Shown piece by piece: positions 46,195 through 54,295 of a DNA stretch of 64,000 nucleotides (its first letter is position 1; the number at the start of each line of letters is the position of its first letter). The DNA comes from CAYGZQ01 sp964354375 [NCBI: uncultured Planctomycetota bacterium] (GTDB lineage Bacteria > JAJVIF01 > JAPKYR01). The notes beneath the pieces are model-generated. The model worked only from the letters and a program-made list of their open reading frames with translations, searched no databases and had not been told where the DNA came from. The stretch covers positions 1-64,000 of the forward strand of contig CAYGZQ010000011.1 in the NCBI GenBank assembly GCA_964354375.1, in the 5' to 3' direction. Made by a program: the position numbers and the translations under genes.

Positions 46195-47121
46195 TCAGCC
46201 GCGGGGCTGTTTCAACCCCATGAGCGTGTCGCCCGCCCTCTGTGTCACGGCAAGGATCTCTTGGGCCATCGGCTTCGTTTTCGCAAACTTCACCCAGTCG
46301 CAGTCGTTCAGCAGCACCAGTACGCCCTTTACGCGCGAATCCTGAACCTTGCGCTTCCTGAACTCGCGCTCCAGCTCCCACCTGGTAGAGTCCCTCGTGG
46401 CGACATTGTACCGCTTGTTCAGGTACACCCGAAGGATATCGTCCACTGCATCATAATACGCCTTGACCGCGACTTCGTCATCCGCGTCGGGGATCGGCAG
46501 CTTCTGAATGTCCTCGTACGCTAACTGCTCCGGGGATTTGACCCTGGGAATGATCGGCGCTGCAACCGCCCTGGGCTTCCTTCTCCTGGCAGCCACCAGC
46601 ACGCTGACCAGCGCAGCCAGAGCAGCCAGCAGGAAAGCCGCCAGAATCCACTTCCACAATCCCAGCAGCTTGCCGAGGATGATACTGCTCGCGGGACGCG
46701 GCGCGTCCTCGTAAACCTGCACGGTCACTGCATCCAGGCTGAGCTGCGTCGACTCTCCATCGCTTGTCGTGTAGGTGACCTGGAACGGGCCTATCTCGAA
46801 CTCCCCGGCTTCCTTTGTCAGGTACTGCGCGGTGAACGTGCTCTCTACGCTGGTGACGCTCTGTTTGACGCTGACTTGCTGCAATTGCCCGAACTTGTTG
46901 CCCAGCGTGACTCCGTCGGGTGCGGGAAAAGCGGGTCTCTGGATCTGGATGTTCTCGTCGCTGGTGATTGTGAGGACGATCTGGAACGGGTCTCCGAGCC
47001 TGACGAGTCGGGGGTTTGCCCCAGCTGTGCCGGTTGTCTCCGCAGGAAGGGGTGCAGGCTGCGCCAGCGTCCAGGCAAGGGCGAGAAGAAGGAGAATCCA
47101 TGACAAAGAGCGGCGTCTCAT
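46195..47121 (-). CDS. BatD-like membrane protein
   Basis: 308 aa from the ATG at 47121, chosen because it starts a clear signal peptide (SLSWILLLLALAWTLA); a start at 47172 would add a basic N-terminus. Periplasmic beta domain (PRLVRLGDPFQIVLTI, FTAQYLTKEAGEFEIGPFQV) as in BatD/oxygen-tolerance proteins, one membrane helix (WILAAFLLAALAALVSVLVA) and a cytoplasmic helical domain (YDAVDDILRVYLNKRY...RDSTRWELEREF). Together with MoxR it indicates an aerotolerance or envelope-assembly system lacking the usual DUF58 and VWA members nearby. Confidence 0.75.
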   Translation of the reverse strand: MRRRSLSWILLLLALAWTLAQPAPLPAETTGTAGANPRLVRLGDPFQIVLTITSDENIQIQRPAFPAPDGVTLGNKFGQLQQVSVKQSVTSVESTFTAQYLTKEAGEFEIGPFQVTYTTSDGESTQLSLDAVTVQVYEDAPRPASSIILGKLLGLWKWILAAFLLAALAALVSVLVAARRRKPRAVAAPIIPRVKSPEQLAYEDIQKLPIPDADDEVAVKAYYDAVDDILRVYLNKRYNVATRDSTRWELEREFRKRKVQDSRVKGVLVLLNDCDWVKFAKTKPMAQEILAVTQRAGDTLMGLKQPRG

Positions 47122-47193
47122 GAGTCCGGACCGCAACAAGCGGTATGACACGCGGGCACCCGGTCGGTTCAAGGTCGCGCGGGCGGTCAGAGG

Positions 47194-47223
47194 ATGCTAT
47201 CACAAGGCGGGCGTGGGTATCAA
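47194..47223 (-). promoter_or_regulatory. Promoter for the BatD-like/moxR operon
   Basis: On the minus strand TTGATA (47223-47218), 18-bp spacer, TAGCAT (47199-47194); transcript start near 47187, upstream of either candidate start codon. The sequence between 47224 and 47281 shows nothing else recognisable. Confidence 0.55.
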
Positions 47224-47281
47224 ACGACGGGATTGGGGTCGCATTTCGGGGTGGGGAAGGCGTTTTTGCCGGGGCGGCGAC

Positions 47282-47310
47282 TTGACTACAACGCGATAAT
47301 GTGATATAAT
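47282..47310 (+). promoter_or_regulatory. Near-consensus promoter of the riboswitch transcript
   Basis: TTGACT (47282-47287), 17-bp spacer, TGATATAAT giving an extended -10 with perfect TATAAT (47305-47310). This is the best sigma-70 promoter in the window. The start near 47317 falls one base before the riboswitch P1 stem. Confidence 0.85.
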
Positions 47311-47317
47311 ACTGAAT

Positions 47318-47402
47318 ACTTGGACGATAAAGGCAAACCCGTCGCGAGGCGGGGACGCAAAGCCGAGGGCCTCAATGAGGCGGCCGGGCTGCCGAACCGA
47401 GT
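47318..47402 (+). promoter_or_regulatory. Cyclic di-GMP-I (GEMM-I) riboswitch
   Basis: The aptamer core GGCAAACC (47332-47339) followed by GGACGCAAAGCC (47353-47364) and a final GCCGGGCTGCC block (47383-47393) matches the GEMM-I consensus. P2 is CCCGTC/GGCGGG closed by a GCGA (GNRA) tetraloop (47344-47347), the third stem is GGCCTC...GAGG, and P1 pairs 47318-47323 with 47397-47402. It senses cyclic di-GMP in characterised bacteria. It precedes a short ORF, not a typical motility or pilus gene. Confidence 0.9.
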
Positions 47403-47419
47403 TCGCTTGGAATTCTGCG

Positions 47420-47446
47420 AACCTCCGGGAAGGCCGGGGGTTTTTT
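47420..47446 (+). terminator. Expression platform terminator of the c-di-GMP riboswitch
   Basis: AACCTCCGG (47420-47428) pairs with CCGGGGGTT (47434-47442) with one G-U pair, then TTTT. The terminator's left arm overlaps GCGAAC (47417-47422), which can instead pair with GTTCGC (47401-47406), itself overlapping the P1 3' strand. The layout predicts that ligand binding stabilises P1, blocks the antiterminator and stops transcription. Confidence 0.75.
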
Positions 47447-47597
47447 GATTCCCTCGACATCAGGTTCGGCGCCTGCTCCAGGAATGGTGCGAGCGATCTT
47501 GTGCCTGGTGGAGGTGATAGTTAGCGCATAAACTGGCCGGACATCGATACGCGCGAGCTGCAATCATTCGAAATGATGCCTGAAAGGAGGCTGGTTA

Positions 47598-47729
47598 TTG
47601 AGCAACAGCATTCCGGCTGCCCCCCGGAAGCCCGGTAATACGCAAAATACTACAAATGGCAATGCACCCATGGTTGCCTTCGGCACCATGTTTGACACAG
47701 TTGTCGGACCCTTCAGTCATGATCGATGA
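47598..47729 (+). CDS. Small ORF (43 aa) controlled by the c-di-GMP riboswitch
   Basis: TTG start at 47598, 7 bases after a textbook AAAGGAGG (47583-47590); 43 codons to the TGA at 47727-47729. It starts (M/L)SNSIPAAPRKP, continues with an Asn/Thr-rich middle (GNTQNTTNGNAP) and ends in VAFGTMFDTVVGPFSHDR. No signal peptide, membrane helix or cysteine. I recognise no family. Evidence for reality: the promoter, riboswitch, terminator/antiterminator and strong ribosome binding site all point to it, and no longer ORF follows before the hairpin at 47746. Against: it is short, uses TTG, and could be a regulatory leader. A 15-codon ORF at 47484-47531 lies between. Confidence 0.5.
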   Translation: MSNSIPAAPRKPGNTQNTTNGNAPMVAFGTMFDTVVGPFSHDR

Positions 47730-47745
47730 CGAACAATAGCGAGCG

Positions 47746-47770
47746 ACGCCCCGGATGAGTTCCGGGGCGT
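47746..47770. terminator. GC-rich hairpin between convergent transcripts
   Basis: Perfect 10-bp arms ACGCCCCGGA (47746-47755) and TCCGGGGCGT (47761-47770) with a 5-base loop. It follows the 43-aa ORF and precedes, in the other direction, the end of the rluB-like gene at 47801. No U tract on either strand, so termination is inferred from position. Confidence 0.45.
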
Positions 47771-47800
47771 TGCGCGTTTCAGTCGTTTGGGTAGTCTCTA

Positions 47801-48535
47801 TTAATCCCCCGGGAGAGACCTGATTTCCCAATCTTCGAGTTCGACGATCTCGCCCGGTTTCAGAATGTCCGCTCTTATCGGACCATGCGCCGTCCTCACC
47901 AGCCTCAGCACCCGATACTTGACCGCGCCTATCATCTCCCGTATCTCGCGCTTGTGACCCTCGCCCATCATCATCTCCACCCAATAGCCCATCTGCGGAT
48001 GCTCGTCGTCCTGGGGCTGCGGACCCATTCTCGTCACTCTGAGCGCTCTCGCCGTGAAATCCCCGCATTTCACCCCGGCGCGCAGTCTTTCAAGGTCCGA
48101 TTCCATCGGCCACCTGTCGATCAGCACCCGGTAGACCTTCTCGACCTCGCCGCCCGGATGCGTGAGCCTCTGGAGCAGGTCGCCGTCGTTGGTGAGCACA
48201 AGCAGACCTTCGCTGTCCGCGTCCAGACGTCCCGCCGGAGCGACTCCCTTCGGAATGCCACGTCCCTCGAGGAGGTCTGCGAGCGATGACCGCTTCTGCG
48301 GGTCGTCGAGAGTGGTCACCATTCCCCTAGGCTTGTAACACTTGTAGTAGAGGAGGCGAGGGAGCTCGATCATTTCACCGTCGACGGTCACGATGTCGAT
48401 CCCGGGTGCCACGGTCGTTCCGAGCTTCTGACACACGATCCCGTTGACCGCCACTCGTCCGGCCGTGATGAGCGAGTCGGAGTCGCGGCGGCTTGCGAGG
48501 CCGCACCGGGCGATATACCGGTTCAGGCGCATCAC
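47801..48535 (-). CDS. RluB/RsuA-family pseudouridine synthase
   Basis: 244 aa. N-terminal S4 RNA-binding domain (RLNRYIARCGLASRRDSDSLI) and catalytic motif PAGRLDADSEGLLVLTNDGDL, where the Asp attacks uridine. KVYRVLI and the C-terminal REIREMIGAV...RLVRTAHGPI blocks are typical. Homologues modify position 2605 of 23S rRNA (RluB), 2457 (RluE) or 516 of 16S (RsuA); the target cannot be decided here. The ATG overlaps the preceding deaminase gene by 4 bases, so it is at the end of the menaquinone operon. Confidence 0.92.
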   Translation of the reverse strand: MMRLNRYIARCGLASRRDSDSLITAGRVAVNGIVCQKLGTTVAPGIDIVTVDGEMIELPRLLYYKCYKPRGMVTTLDDPQKRSSLADLLEGRGIPKGVAPAGRLDADSEGLLVLTNDGDLLQRLTHPGGEVEKVYRVLIDRWPMESDLERLRAGVKCGDFTARALRVTRMGPQPQDDEHPQMGYWVEMMMGEGHKREIREMIGAVKYRVLRLVRTAHGPIRADILKPGEIVELEDWEIRSLPGD

Positions 48536-49797
48536 CTGCGATACACCTCCCGGCCGTCAGCCCACACTTTTACGATTTCCTCCGACGTGACATCCCACAG
48601 CAGTGTCTCGTACACGTCGCGGTACCGATGCCGTTCGTCCAGATCCGGCTCCACGAGCAGGAGGTCGGCGCACGATCCCGGGCGCAGGTCGCCCACCATG
48701 TCCTGCATGCCAAGCGCTCTCGCGGGATTCGTGGTCACCATCTCGAGCACGGTTGCCGCGGGAAACCTGTCAGTCTCTCCAGTCAGGCCGCGCTGGAGCA
48801 AAACGAATCTGCGCATTTCCTCGAAGAGGTCGAATGTCTCACCGCTCGCGGGGCTGTCGGTGGCGATGCACGTCCGGATGCCGCGATTCATCCACGACCC
48901 GACCCTCGCGATCCCCACTCCCAGCTTGGCGTTTGACGTGGGGCACGTGACCATCGTGCACCCGCGCCCGGAAATCAGGTTGAGGTCCGAATCCGAGACA
49001 TGGACCCCATGAACGATCATGGTGTTCGGCGTCAGGACTCCCAGCTTGTCGAAATGCTCGACAGGCGTAAGGTTGCAGTTCAGTCCCGGGATTCTGACGG
49101 AGCGCCTTACGGTCGCGAACCTTCCTTCCCTTCGCAGAAAGAGCTCGACCTCGTCTCGCGTCTCCGCGACGTGCGTGGCGATCGGCAGCCCGTGCTTTTG
49201 CGCGAGATCGACCGCCATCGCGACCATTGCGGGGCTCACGGAGTACGGAGCGTGCGGCGCGACCCCGGCGCGAATGCGGTCGGACGATTCTCGAACCAGT
49301 TTCTCGATCTGTTCCCTCTGCTCAGTCACGCTGCGCCCAAGGTTCAGGGAGGCGATCCCGAAGACCTCGTGGAAAAAAACGCCCTTCATGCCGGCTTCGA
49401 GCATCGCGTCGAGTCCCCACGGAACGTAGTGTTGTTCCCCGACCGCGGTTATGCCGTGTCGGAAACACTGGGTCACGCCCCGCCGTGCACTGAGCCGGAA
49501 CTCCTCTTCACGCCCGAGAATACCGAGAGGGATCACGTACTCGGTCAGCCAGGAGAAGAAGTCAGCGTTGTCCGCGAGCCCTCGGAAGGCAGTGTAGGCA
49601 AGATGCGTGTGAGCGTTGACGAAGGCTGGGAGGAGAATCGATTCGGGATGCTCCTCGCGAGGGATGTCGGTGGGGACGGCGGCACATCTGGTCACCGACT
49701 CGATCTTCCCGTTCGAAACGATGACCGCGCCGTCCTCGATCGGTGGCGCGTTCATGGGGACGAGTGTCCCGGCAGTTATGGCAAATCGTTCAGGCAT
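48532..49797 (-). CDS. Amidohydrolase, probable 6-amino-6-deoxyfutalosine deaminase (MqnX-like)
   Basis: 421 aa. Metal-dependent deaminase motifs: NAHTHL, APHAPYSVS, THVAET, MIVHGVHV, CPTSNAKLG and ATDSPAS. The same family includes SAH/MTA deaminase. Because it lies directly after mqnC in a translationally coupled operon (8-base overlap) with mqnA and mqnE, deamination of aminofutalosine to futalosine (or of aminodeoxyfutalosine, as in organisms that use MqnX) is the more likely role. Family membership is firm; substrate is inferred from context only. Confidence 0.85.
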   Translation of the reverse strand: MPERFAITAGTLVPMNAPPIEDGAVIVSNGKIESVTRCAAVPTDIPREEHPESILLPAFVNAHTHLAYTAFRGLADNADFFSWLTEYVIPLGILGREEEFRLSARRGVTQCFRHGITAVGEQHYVPWGLDAMLEAGMKGVFFHEVFGIASLNLGRSVTEQREQIEKLVRESSDRIRAGVAPHAPYSVSPAMVAMAVDLAQKHGLPIATHVAETRDEVELFLRREGRFATVRRSVRIPGLNCNLTPVEHFDKLGVLTPNTMIVHGVHVSDSDLNLISGRGCTMVTCPTSNAKLGVGIARVGSWMNRGIRTCIATDSPASGETFDLFEEMRRFVLLQRGLTGETDRFPAATVLEMVTTNPARALGMQDMVGDLRPGSCADLLLVEPDLDERHRYRDVYETLLWDVTSEEIVKVWADGREVYRR

Positions 49798-50863
49798 GAA
49801 GTATATTTTGGTACAGCGTCAGCCTATTGACCGGTCTGAATCCCGAAGCCGCAATGATCCGACGCATCTCCGCCTCGTCGGTCCTGAAGCCTGCGCCGGT
49901 CGATGCCACCACTTTCTCCTCCATCATGACGCTCGAAAAATCGTCCGCACCGAACCTGAGCGCCGCAGATCCGAGCCTGAGACCCTGTGTCACCCATGAA
50001 ACCTGGTGATGCGGGATGTTGTCAAGGACCAGCCTCGCGGCCGCCTGAATGCGGAGATAATCGATCCCGCCGGACGGCTGCACCTCGGACTCCATCGACG
50101 TCTTCGACGGCTGAAATGTCCACGGGATGAACGCGGTGAATCCGCCCGTCTCATCCTGAAGGTCACGAAGCCTGGTCAGATGCTCCAGGCGCTCGCCGAT
50201 GCTCTCCCCGAACCCGATGACCATCGTCGCGGTCGTCTTGAGCCCGAGCCTGTGCGCGATGCGCATCGTGTCCAGCCATTCGTCGGAAGTGCACTTTCGG
50301 GGCGCGATGCGGCTCCTTGTCGGCTCCGCCAGAATCTCCGCACCGCCTCCGGGAAGGCTGTCGAGCCCGGCGTCTATCAGCCTCGATAGAAAGGCCTCCG
50401 GGGACAGTGAGAAGAAACGCGAGATCGACACAATTTCCGGCGGCGAGAACGCATGGATGTGAACCGCCGGAAACCTGGCCTTGATCGCCCTCAGAAGATC
50501 GACGTAATAGTGGAACGGAATGTCGGGATTGTGCCCGCCCTGGAGCAGGATGCCCGTGCCGCCCGCTTCCACCGTCTCGGACACTTTCCGGATGATCTCG
50601 TCGATCGACAGCGTCCAGCCCTCGGGATGTCCGGGCGGACGACTATATGCGCAGAACCGGCATCCGCTGATGCAGATGTTCGTGTAGTTTATGTTTCTGT
50701 CGACCTGGTAAGTGACGCGATCGGCGGGATGCAGCCTTGATCTGACTCGGTCGGCAAGCTCGCCCAGGAGCCAAATGTCGGCGTCCTGAGAGAGACACCA
50801 GCGCGCTTCGTCATCGCTCAGTCGGACGGCATCGCGGACCTTTCTCGATATCGCGTCAAACAT
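49790..50863 (-). CDS. mqnC: Cyclic dehypoxanthinyl futalosine synthase MqnC
   Basis: Radical SAM enzyme that cyclises dehypoxanthine futalosine in the futalosine menaquinone route. CISGCRFCAYSR holds the CxxxCxxC motif; ILLQGGHNPDIPFHYYVDLL, AFSPPEI and the C-terminal FGADDFSSVMMEE blocks match the family. 357 aa from the ATG at 50863, which overlaps mqnA by 8 bases; an upstream frame runs into mqnA and is not used. Confidence 0.93.
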   Translation of the reverse strand: MFDAISRKVRDAVRLSDDEARWCLSQDADIWLLGELADRVRSRLHPADRVTYQVDRNINYTNICISGCRFCAYSRPPGHPEGWTLSIDEIIRKVSETVEAGGTGILLQGGHNPDIPFHYYVDLLRAIKARFPAVHIHAFSPPEIVSISRFFSLSPEAFLSRLIDAGLDSLPGGGAEILAEPTRSRIAPRKCTSDEWLDTMRIAHRLGLKTTATMVIGFGESIGERLEHLTRLRDLQDETGGFTAFIPWTFQPSKTSMESEVQPSGGIDYLRIQAAARLVLDNIPHHQVSWVTQGLRLGSAALRFGADDFSSVMMEEKVVASTGAGFRTDEAEMRRIIAASGFRPVNRLTLYQNILHA

Positions 50864-51662
50864 CCCCTGGTGTCTCCTGACTTTTGAGGAGCTTTTTCGC
50901 GAGAAGGAAGAACTCGCGCTCCCCCGCCTGCTCCCTGGGACCGTGCATGTACGTGATGTTCGTCCGGAGATAGCGATCGATAAGCTCCGGGGGAAAGCCG
51001 TATTTGCCGGCGAGCGGCCCGATGAGTTCATGGAGGTGAAGGAGGCTCCAGTCGCGGGCCTCGCGCGCTATGTCTTTCAGTTCTCCTGCTGTGTCACCGT
51101 CCTTCGCTATCCATCGGGCGAACGTAAACGGGTGGTTCGTTTTCTCGCGCCACAGCTCGCCCAGGTCTGTGCAGGACGCGGGCGGAGGGATTCTCTGACC
51201 GAGCACAAGCGCCTGATCACCGATCACCAGCCGCCCGGTTCGTGCAGGAAGTCTCTCCACAGGTGGCGATTCGTCCCCGTCCGGCAGCACAAACCTGCAT
51301 CGCGCGCTCGACCAGCGATCAACCAGCACCCTGACGAGCAGGTTGCTGGTTCGGCTTACGGGATCGAGCCAGATCGTGTGGAGCTCCTCGAATGGCGTGT
51401 TGTGAAACACGAGTACGCTCGCCACGGCGCCGCGACTCGCGATCGCCACGTCGGGAATCGGGATGAGATCAGGTCGATCCAGGAGAACCGCTACAGGCGC
51501 GAGCGCGCAATCCAACTCTCCGCGCACGAGCATTGCAGCAAGCTCGGACGGCACCGCGCGTAACAGGCTGTGTCCGTGCCTGATTGTGCCGTCCTCCAAA
51601 GGTCGGACGAGCGGCTCGGCGTTCAGAAACGAAATCGCTCCAAGCTTCTTTCCTGCGCTCAC
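50856..51662 (-). CDS. mqnA: Chorismate dehydratase MqnA
   Basis: Converts chorismate to 3-enolpyruvyl-benzoate, the first committed step of the futalosine pathway. GAISFLNAEPLVRPL at the N-terminus, ELDCALAPVAVLL, PDVAIASRGAVASVLVF and LDPVSRTSNLLVRVL are family signatures of the periplasmic-binding-protein fold. 268 aa. Overlaps both neighbours: 4 bases with mqnE, 8 with mqnC. Confidence 0.93.
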   Translation of the reverse strand: MSAGKKLGAISFLNAEPLVRPLEDGTIRHGHSLLRAVPSELAAMLVRGELDCALAPVAVLLDRPDLIPIPDVAIASRGAVASVLVFHNTPFEELHTIWLDPVSRTSNLLVRVLVDRWSSARCRFVLPDGDESPPVERLPARTGRLVIGDQALVLGQRIPPPASCTDLGELWREKTNHPFTFARWIAKDGDTAGELKDIAREARDWSLLHLHELIGPLAGKYGFPPELIDRYLRTNITYMHGPREQAGEREFFLLAKKLLKSQETPGDV

Positions 51663-52771
51663 CTTGAATCCCCCCTGACCGGTCGATGAAACGAGTCTCT
51701 GCGATACGGCTCCAGACCCGCGCCACGGATTATCGATTCGAGATACTGGGGCGCAAGGCTCCTTGGAGCATCGCTTCCCGCCTCGTGCATGACTTCCTCC
51801 CGACCCACCGTTCCGTCAATGTCGTCCGCGCCCGCTCTCAGGGCCGTTTGCGCCATGCGAATCCCGAGCGCGCGCCAGTAGGCCTTGATGTGAGGAATAT
51901 TGTCGAGCATCAGACGCGCCAGCGCTGTCTGCCGCAGGTCCAATGAGCCGTTGGGCGCTCCTGCGGTCTCCCCGAGGTCGTTGCCGCCCGGAAGATAGGG
52001 CAGGGGGATGTGCGCGATGACGCCCGCGGACCCTTCCGCCTCATCCTGAAGCTCGCGCAGTCGAAGAAGATGGTCCACGCGATGCTCCGGTTTCTCGACA
52101 TGACCGTAGAGCATTGTCGTGTTCGACGGTATGCCAAGCTTGTGAGCCGCCCTGTGCACGTCCAGCCATTCCTCTCCCGTCGCCTTCACCGGACAAATCC
52201 GTTTCCGGATTCCCTCGTCGAAAATCTCCGCGCCTCCTCCCGGAATCATCCCCAAACCCGAGACCCTGAGAATACCTAGAAGCTCCTCGATTCCCATACC
52301 TTCCCTTTCCGCGAGCGCGTGAATCTCGATCGCGGTGAAGGCCTTCAGTGTCGCCCCCGGGAACGCTCTCTTCAACGCTCCCAGAAGCTCGATGAAACAG
52401 ACGAGGGGCAGATCGGGATTGACTCCTCCGACAAGGTGTATTTCGTCCACCCCGTCGGGCACTCTCTCGACCGCCTCATCGCCTGAAAGGACATAAGTGC
52501 CGTCGGAACCGGGCGCGCGTCCGAATGCGCAGAATCTGCACCCCGAAACGCAAATGTTCGTGTAGTCTATATGGACATTGACTGTGTAGCCGGTCCTCTT
52601 GCCGTGAAGGCGTCGACGCACCGAATCCGCGAGCATGCACACGCAGTGCAGATCGCCGGTCTCCTCCAGGACCATCCCGTCTTCCCTGGACAAACGCTCC
52701 CCGGCGGAGATTTTCTCCGTCAGGCTCTCGAGCCTGGGATCGGAAACCATGATTCCATCCAGTTGAATCAC
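51659..52771 (-). CDS. mqnE: Aminofutalosine synthase MqnE
   Basis: Radical SAM enzyme that joins 3-enolpyruvyl-benzoate with the adenosyl radical to form aminofutalosine. CVSGCRFCAFGR carries the Fe-S Cys residues; LVGGVNPDLPL, FTAIEI and GLGMIPGGGAEIFDE are typical. 370 aa from 52771; ATG at 52750 is possible. The gene is 18 bases after the unknown gene at 52790 and starts the classical mqnE-mqnA-mqnC part. Confidence 0.93.
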   Translation of the reverse strand: MIQLDGIMVSDPRLESLTEKISAGERLSREDGMVLEETGDLHCVCMLADSVRRRLHGKRTGYTVNVHIDYTNICVSGCRFCAFGRAPGSDGTYVLSGDEAVERVPDGVDEIHLVGGVNPDLPLVCFIELLGALKRAFPGATLKAFTAIEIHALAEREGMGIEELLGILRVSGLGMIPGGGAEIFDEGIRKRICPVKATGEEWLDVHRAAHKLGIPSNTTMLYGHVEKPEHRVDHLLRLRELQDEAEGSAGVIAHIPLPYLPGGNDLGETAGAPNGSLDLRQTALARLMLDNIPHIKAYWRALGIRMAQTALRAGADDIDGTVGREEVMHEAGSDAPRSLAPQYLESIIRGAGLEPYRRDSFHRPVRGDSR

Positions 52772-52789
52772 TCGCGGCCCCCGCCGGTC

Positions 52790-53353
52790 CTATTCCTCAT
52801 CGAAGAGACAATGATAGACGGTCGCGGAACCCGCCTCTGTCACATCGAGCTGTACATCCGGGACCCTGTGATCGAGAATCTCCCGGGACAAAATCTCTAT
52901 CCCCTCATCTTCGAGGATTCGTTTCAACGACGCGAGAAACCCGTTGTCGTCTTCGCGAAACGGCTCGTCCTGCTCATCGTAGACGATTCTCGAGGTCCCG
53001 GGGTCTATGGACTCCTTCGTGAATCGGACCCTCGCGTACGGTCCGAGATGGCTGATCTCGAGCAGCGCCTGGAAACACTCTCCCCCCAGTTGCCTTATGC
53101 GGACCTCGACCCCGTCGCGCGTCGGAACGCCGATGTATCGCCCAGGATGGAGCAGGAAGGCTATGGCGGTCGAGCCGCCATACATGGGATCGGTCTGGTT
53201 TCTGATCGGCCACGTCGGCAGACGTTTGCGAAACAGGGCTTCGAAAAACCTGGCCCGGTCTCTCGCGACATGCCACGGGTCCACGGTGCGATCCTTGTAG
53301 ACAGCCCGGATGAGCGCTTCGATGCGTTCGAGGATTTCAGAGTTATCCGGCAT
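52790..53353 (-). CDS. Conserved-looking protein of unknown function in the menaquinone operon
   Basis: 187 aa, soluble, no signal peptide or membrane segment. It starts PDNSEILERIEALIRAVYKD, then RFFEALFRKRLPTWPIRNQTD, a beta-rich centre (AIAFLLHPGRYIGVPTRDGVEVRIR, FQALLEISHLGPYARVRFT) and ends with a long acidic stretch (RIVYDEQDEPFREDDNGFL). I recognise no family. It is 5 bases after the ubiA gene and 18 before mqnE, inside an otherwise continuous menaquinone transcript, so a supporting role in quinone synthesis is possible. Confidence 0.65.
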   Translation of the reverse strand: MPDNSEILERIEALIRAVYKDRTVDPWHVARDRARFFEALFRKRLPTWPIRNQTDPMYGGSTAIAFLLHPGRYIGVPTRDGVEVRIRQLGGECFQALLEISHLGPYARVRFTKESIDPGTSRIVYDEQDEPFREDDNGFLASLKRILEDEGIEILSREILDHRVPDVQLDVTEAGSATVYHCLFDEE

Positions 53354-53358
53354 CGCGA

Positions 53359-54294
53359 TTACTTTCCCGGTGTTCTCGTCAGCATGGTCGAGACAATCAC
53401 GCTGGCATACAGAAGTATACTGATAACTCCGTTAAGAGTGAAAAACGCAATTCCCAGGCGCGCGCGATCGCCGGGTCTGGCCACCGCATGTTCCACGATC
53501 AGCAGCGCCCCCACAATCCCGATCGCCGTCCAGTACGGCCACGCCGCGAAAGACATCATGGCTGCGCGTCCGAACGCCACGAAGGCGAAAAAGCTCAGAA
53601 CATGCATCCCGCGAGCGATCCAAAGCCCCCTTTGCTCCCCGACCATCGCCGGGATGCTGTGTATCCCTTTCAGTCTGTCGAATTCGATGTCCTGGAGCGA
53701 ATAGATGACGTCGAATCCCGCCACCCAGAACACGACGCCGATGGACAGGATGACCGGCAGCCATGACCATCCCCCCGTGACCGCGATCCAGGCCCCGGTC
53801 GGCGCAATCGCGAGCGCCGATCCGAGCCACAGATGCGTGAGAGCCGTAAATCGCTTGCTCCATGAATAGGTGAGGATAAATGCGATTGTGGGAAGGCTGA
53901 GCGCGAACGGCAGCCTGCCCAGATACCAGCATGTCGCGACGAAGACGATCGAGCAGGCGATCACAACCCCGAGCGCATCCGCCGGACGCGCCCGCCCGGA
54001 AGGAATCGCGCGATCCAGCGTGCGGGGGTTCGACGCGTCGATGTCCCTGTCGAGCCAGCGGTTGAAACTCATCGCGGCCGTGCGTGCGGTGAACATGCAA
54101 AGGAGGATCGCGAGAATCGTGTTCAGCCGGTACCCGCCGGTCCCGACAAACGCCAGATGCGCCGACAACAGCGCGAACGGCAGCGCGAACACCGTGTGCG
54201 CGATCTTGATGTCTCCCAGAACCGCTCCGATCCGAGCGACAGGATGCCTAGACGGGCCTTGCTGGAGAGTGCCTTCCGACATCGTTGAACTCAT
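53359..54294 (-). CDS. mqnP: UbiA-family prenyltransferase (MqnP-type)
   Basis: Attaches the polyprenyl tail to the naphthoquinone precursor in the membrane. The Mg-prenyl-diphosphate motifs are NRWLDRDID (NDxxDxxxD type) and SLQDIEFDRLKG; eight to nine hydrophobic helices span the rest. 311 aa; ATG 54282 is an alternative. In this operon with UbiX, UbiD and UbiE homologues it is most simply MqnP, which uses 1,4-dihydroxy-6-naphthoate, not a 4-hydroxybenzoate transferase. Confidence 0.88.
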   Translation of the reverse strand: MSSTMSEGTLQQGPSRHPVARIGAVLGDIKIAHTVFALPFALLSAHLAFVGTGGYRLNTILAILLCMFTARTAAMSFNRWLDRDIDASNPRTLDRAIPSGRARPADALGVVIACSIVFVATCWYLGRLPFALSLPTIAFILTYSWSKRFTALTHLWLGSALAIAPTGAWIAVTGGWSWLPVILSIGVVFWVAGFDVIYSLQDIEFDRLKGIHSIPAMVGEQRGLWIARGMHVLSFFAFVAFGRAAMMSFAAWPYWTAIGIVGALLIVEHAVARPGDRARLGIAFFTLNGVISILLYASVIVSTMLTRTPGK

Positions 54295-54295
54295 C

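Noticed and set aside
47484-47531. 15-codon ORF between the riboswitch terminator and the 43-aa ORF
   Set aside because: It has only a weak ribosome binding site of its own and no recognisable product; chance ORFs of this length are common. It could still be a leader peptide.
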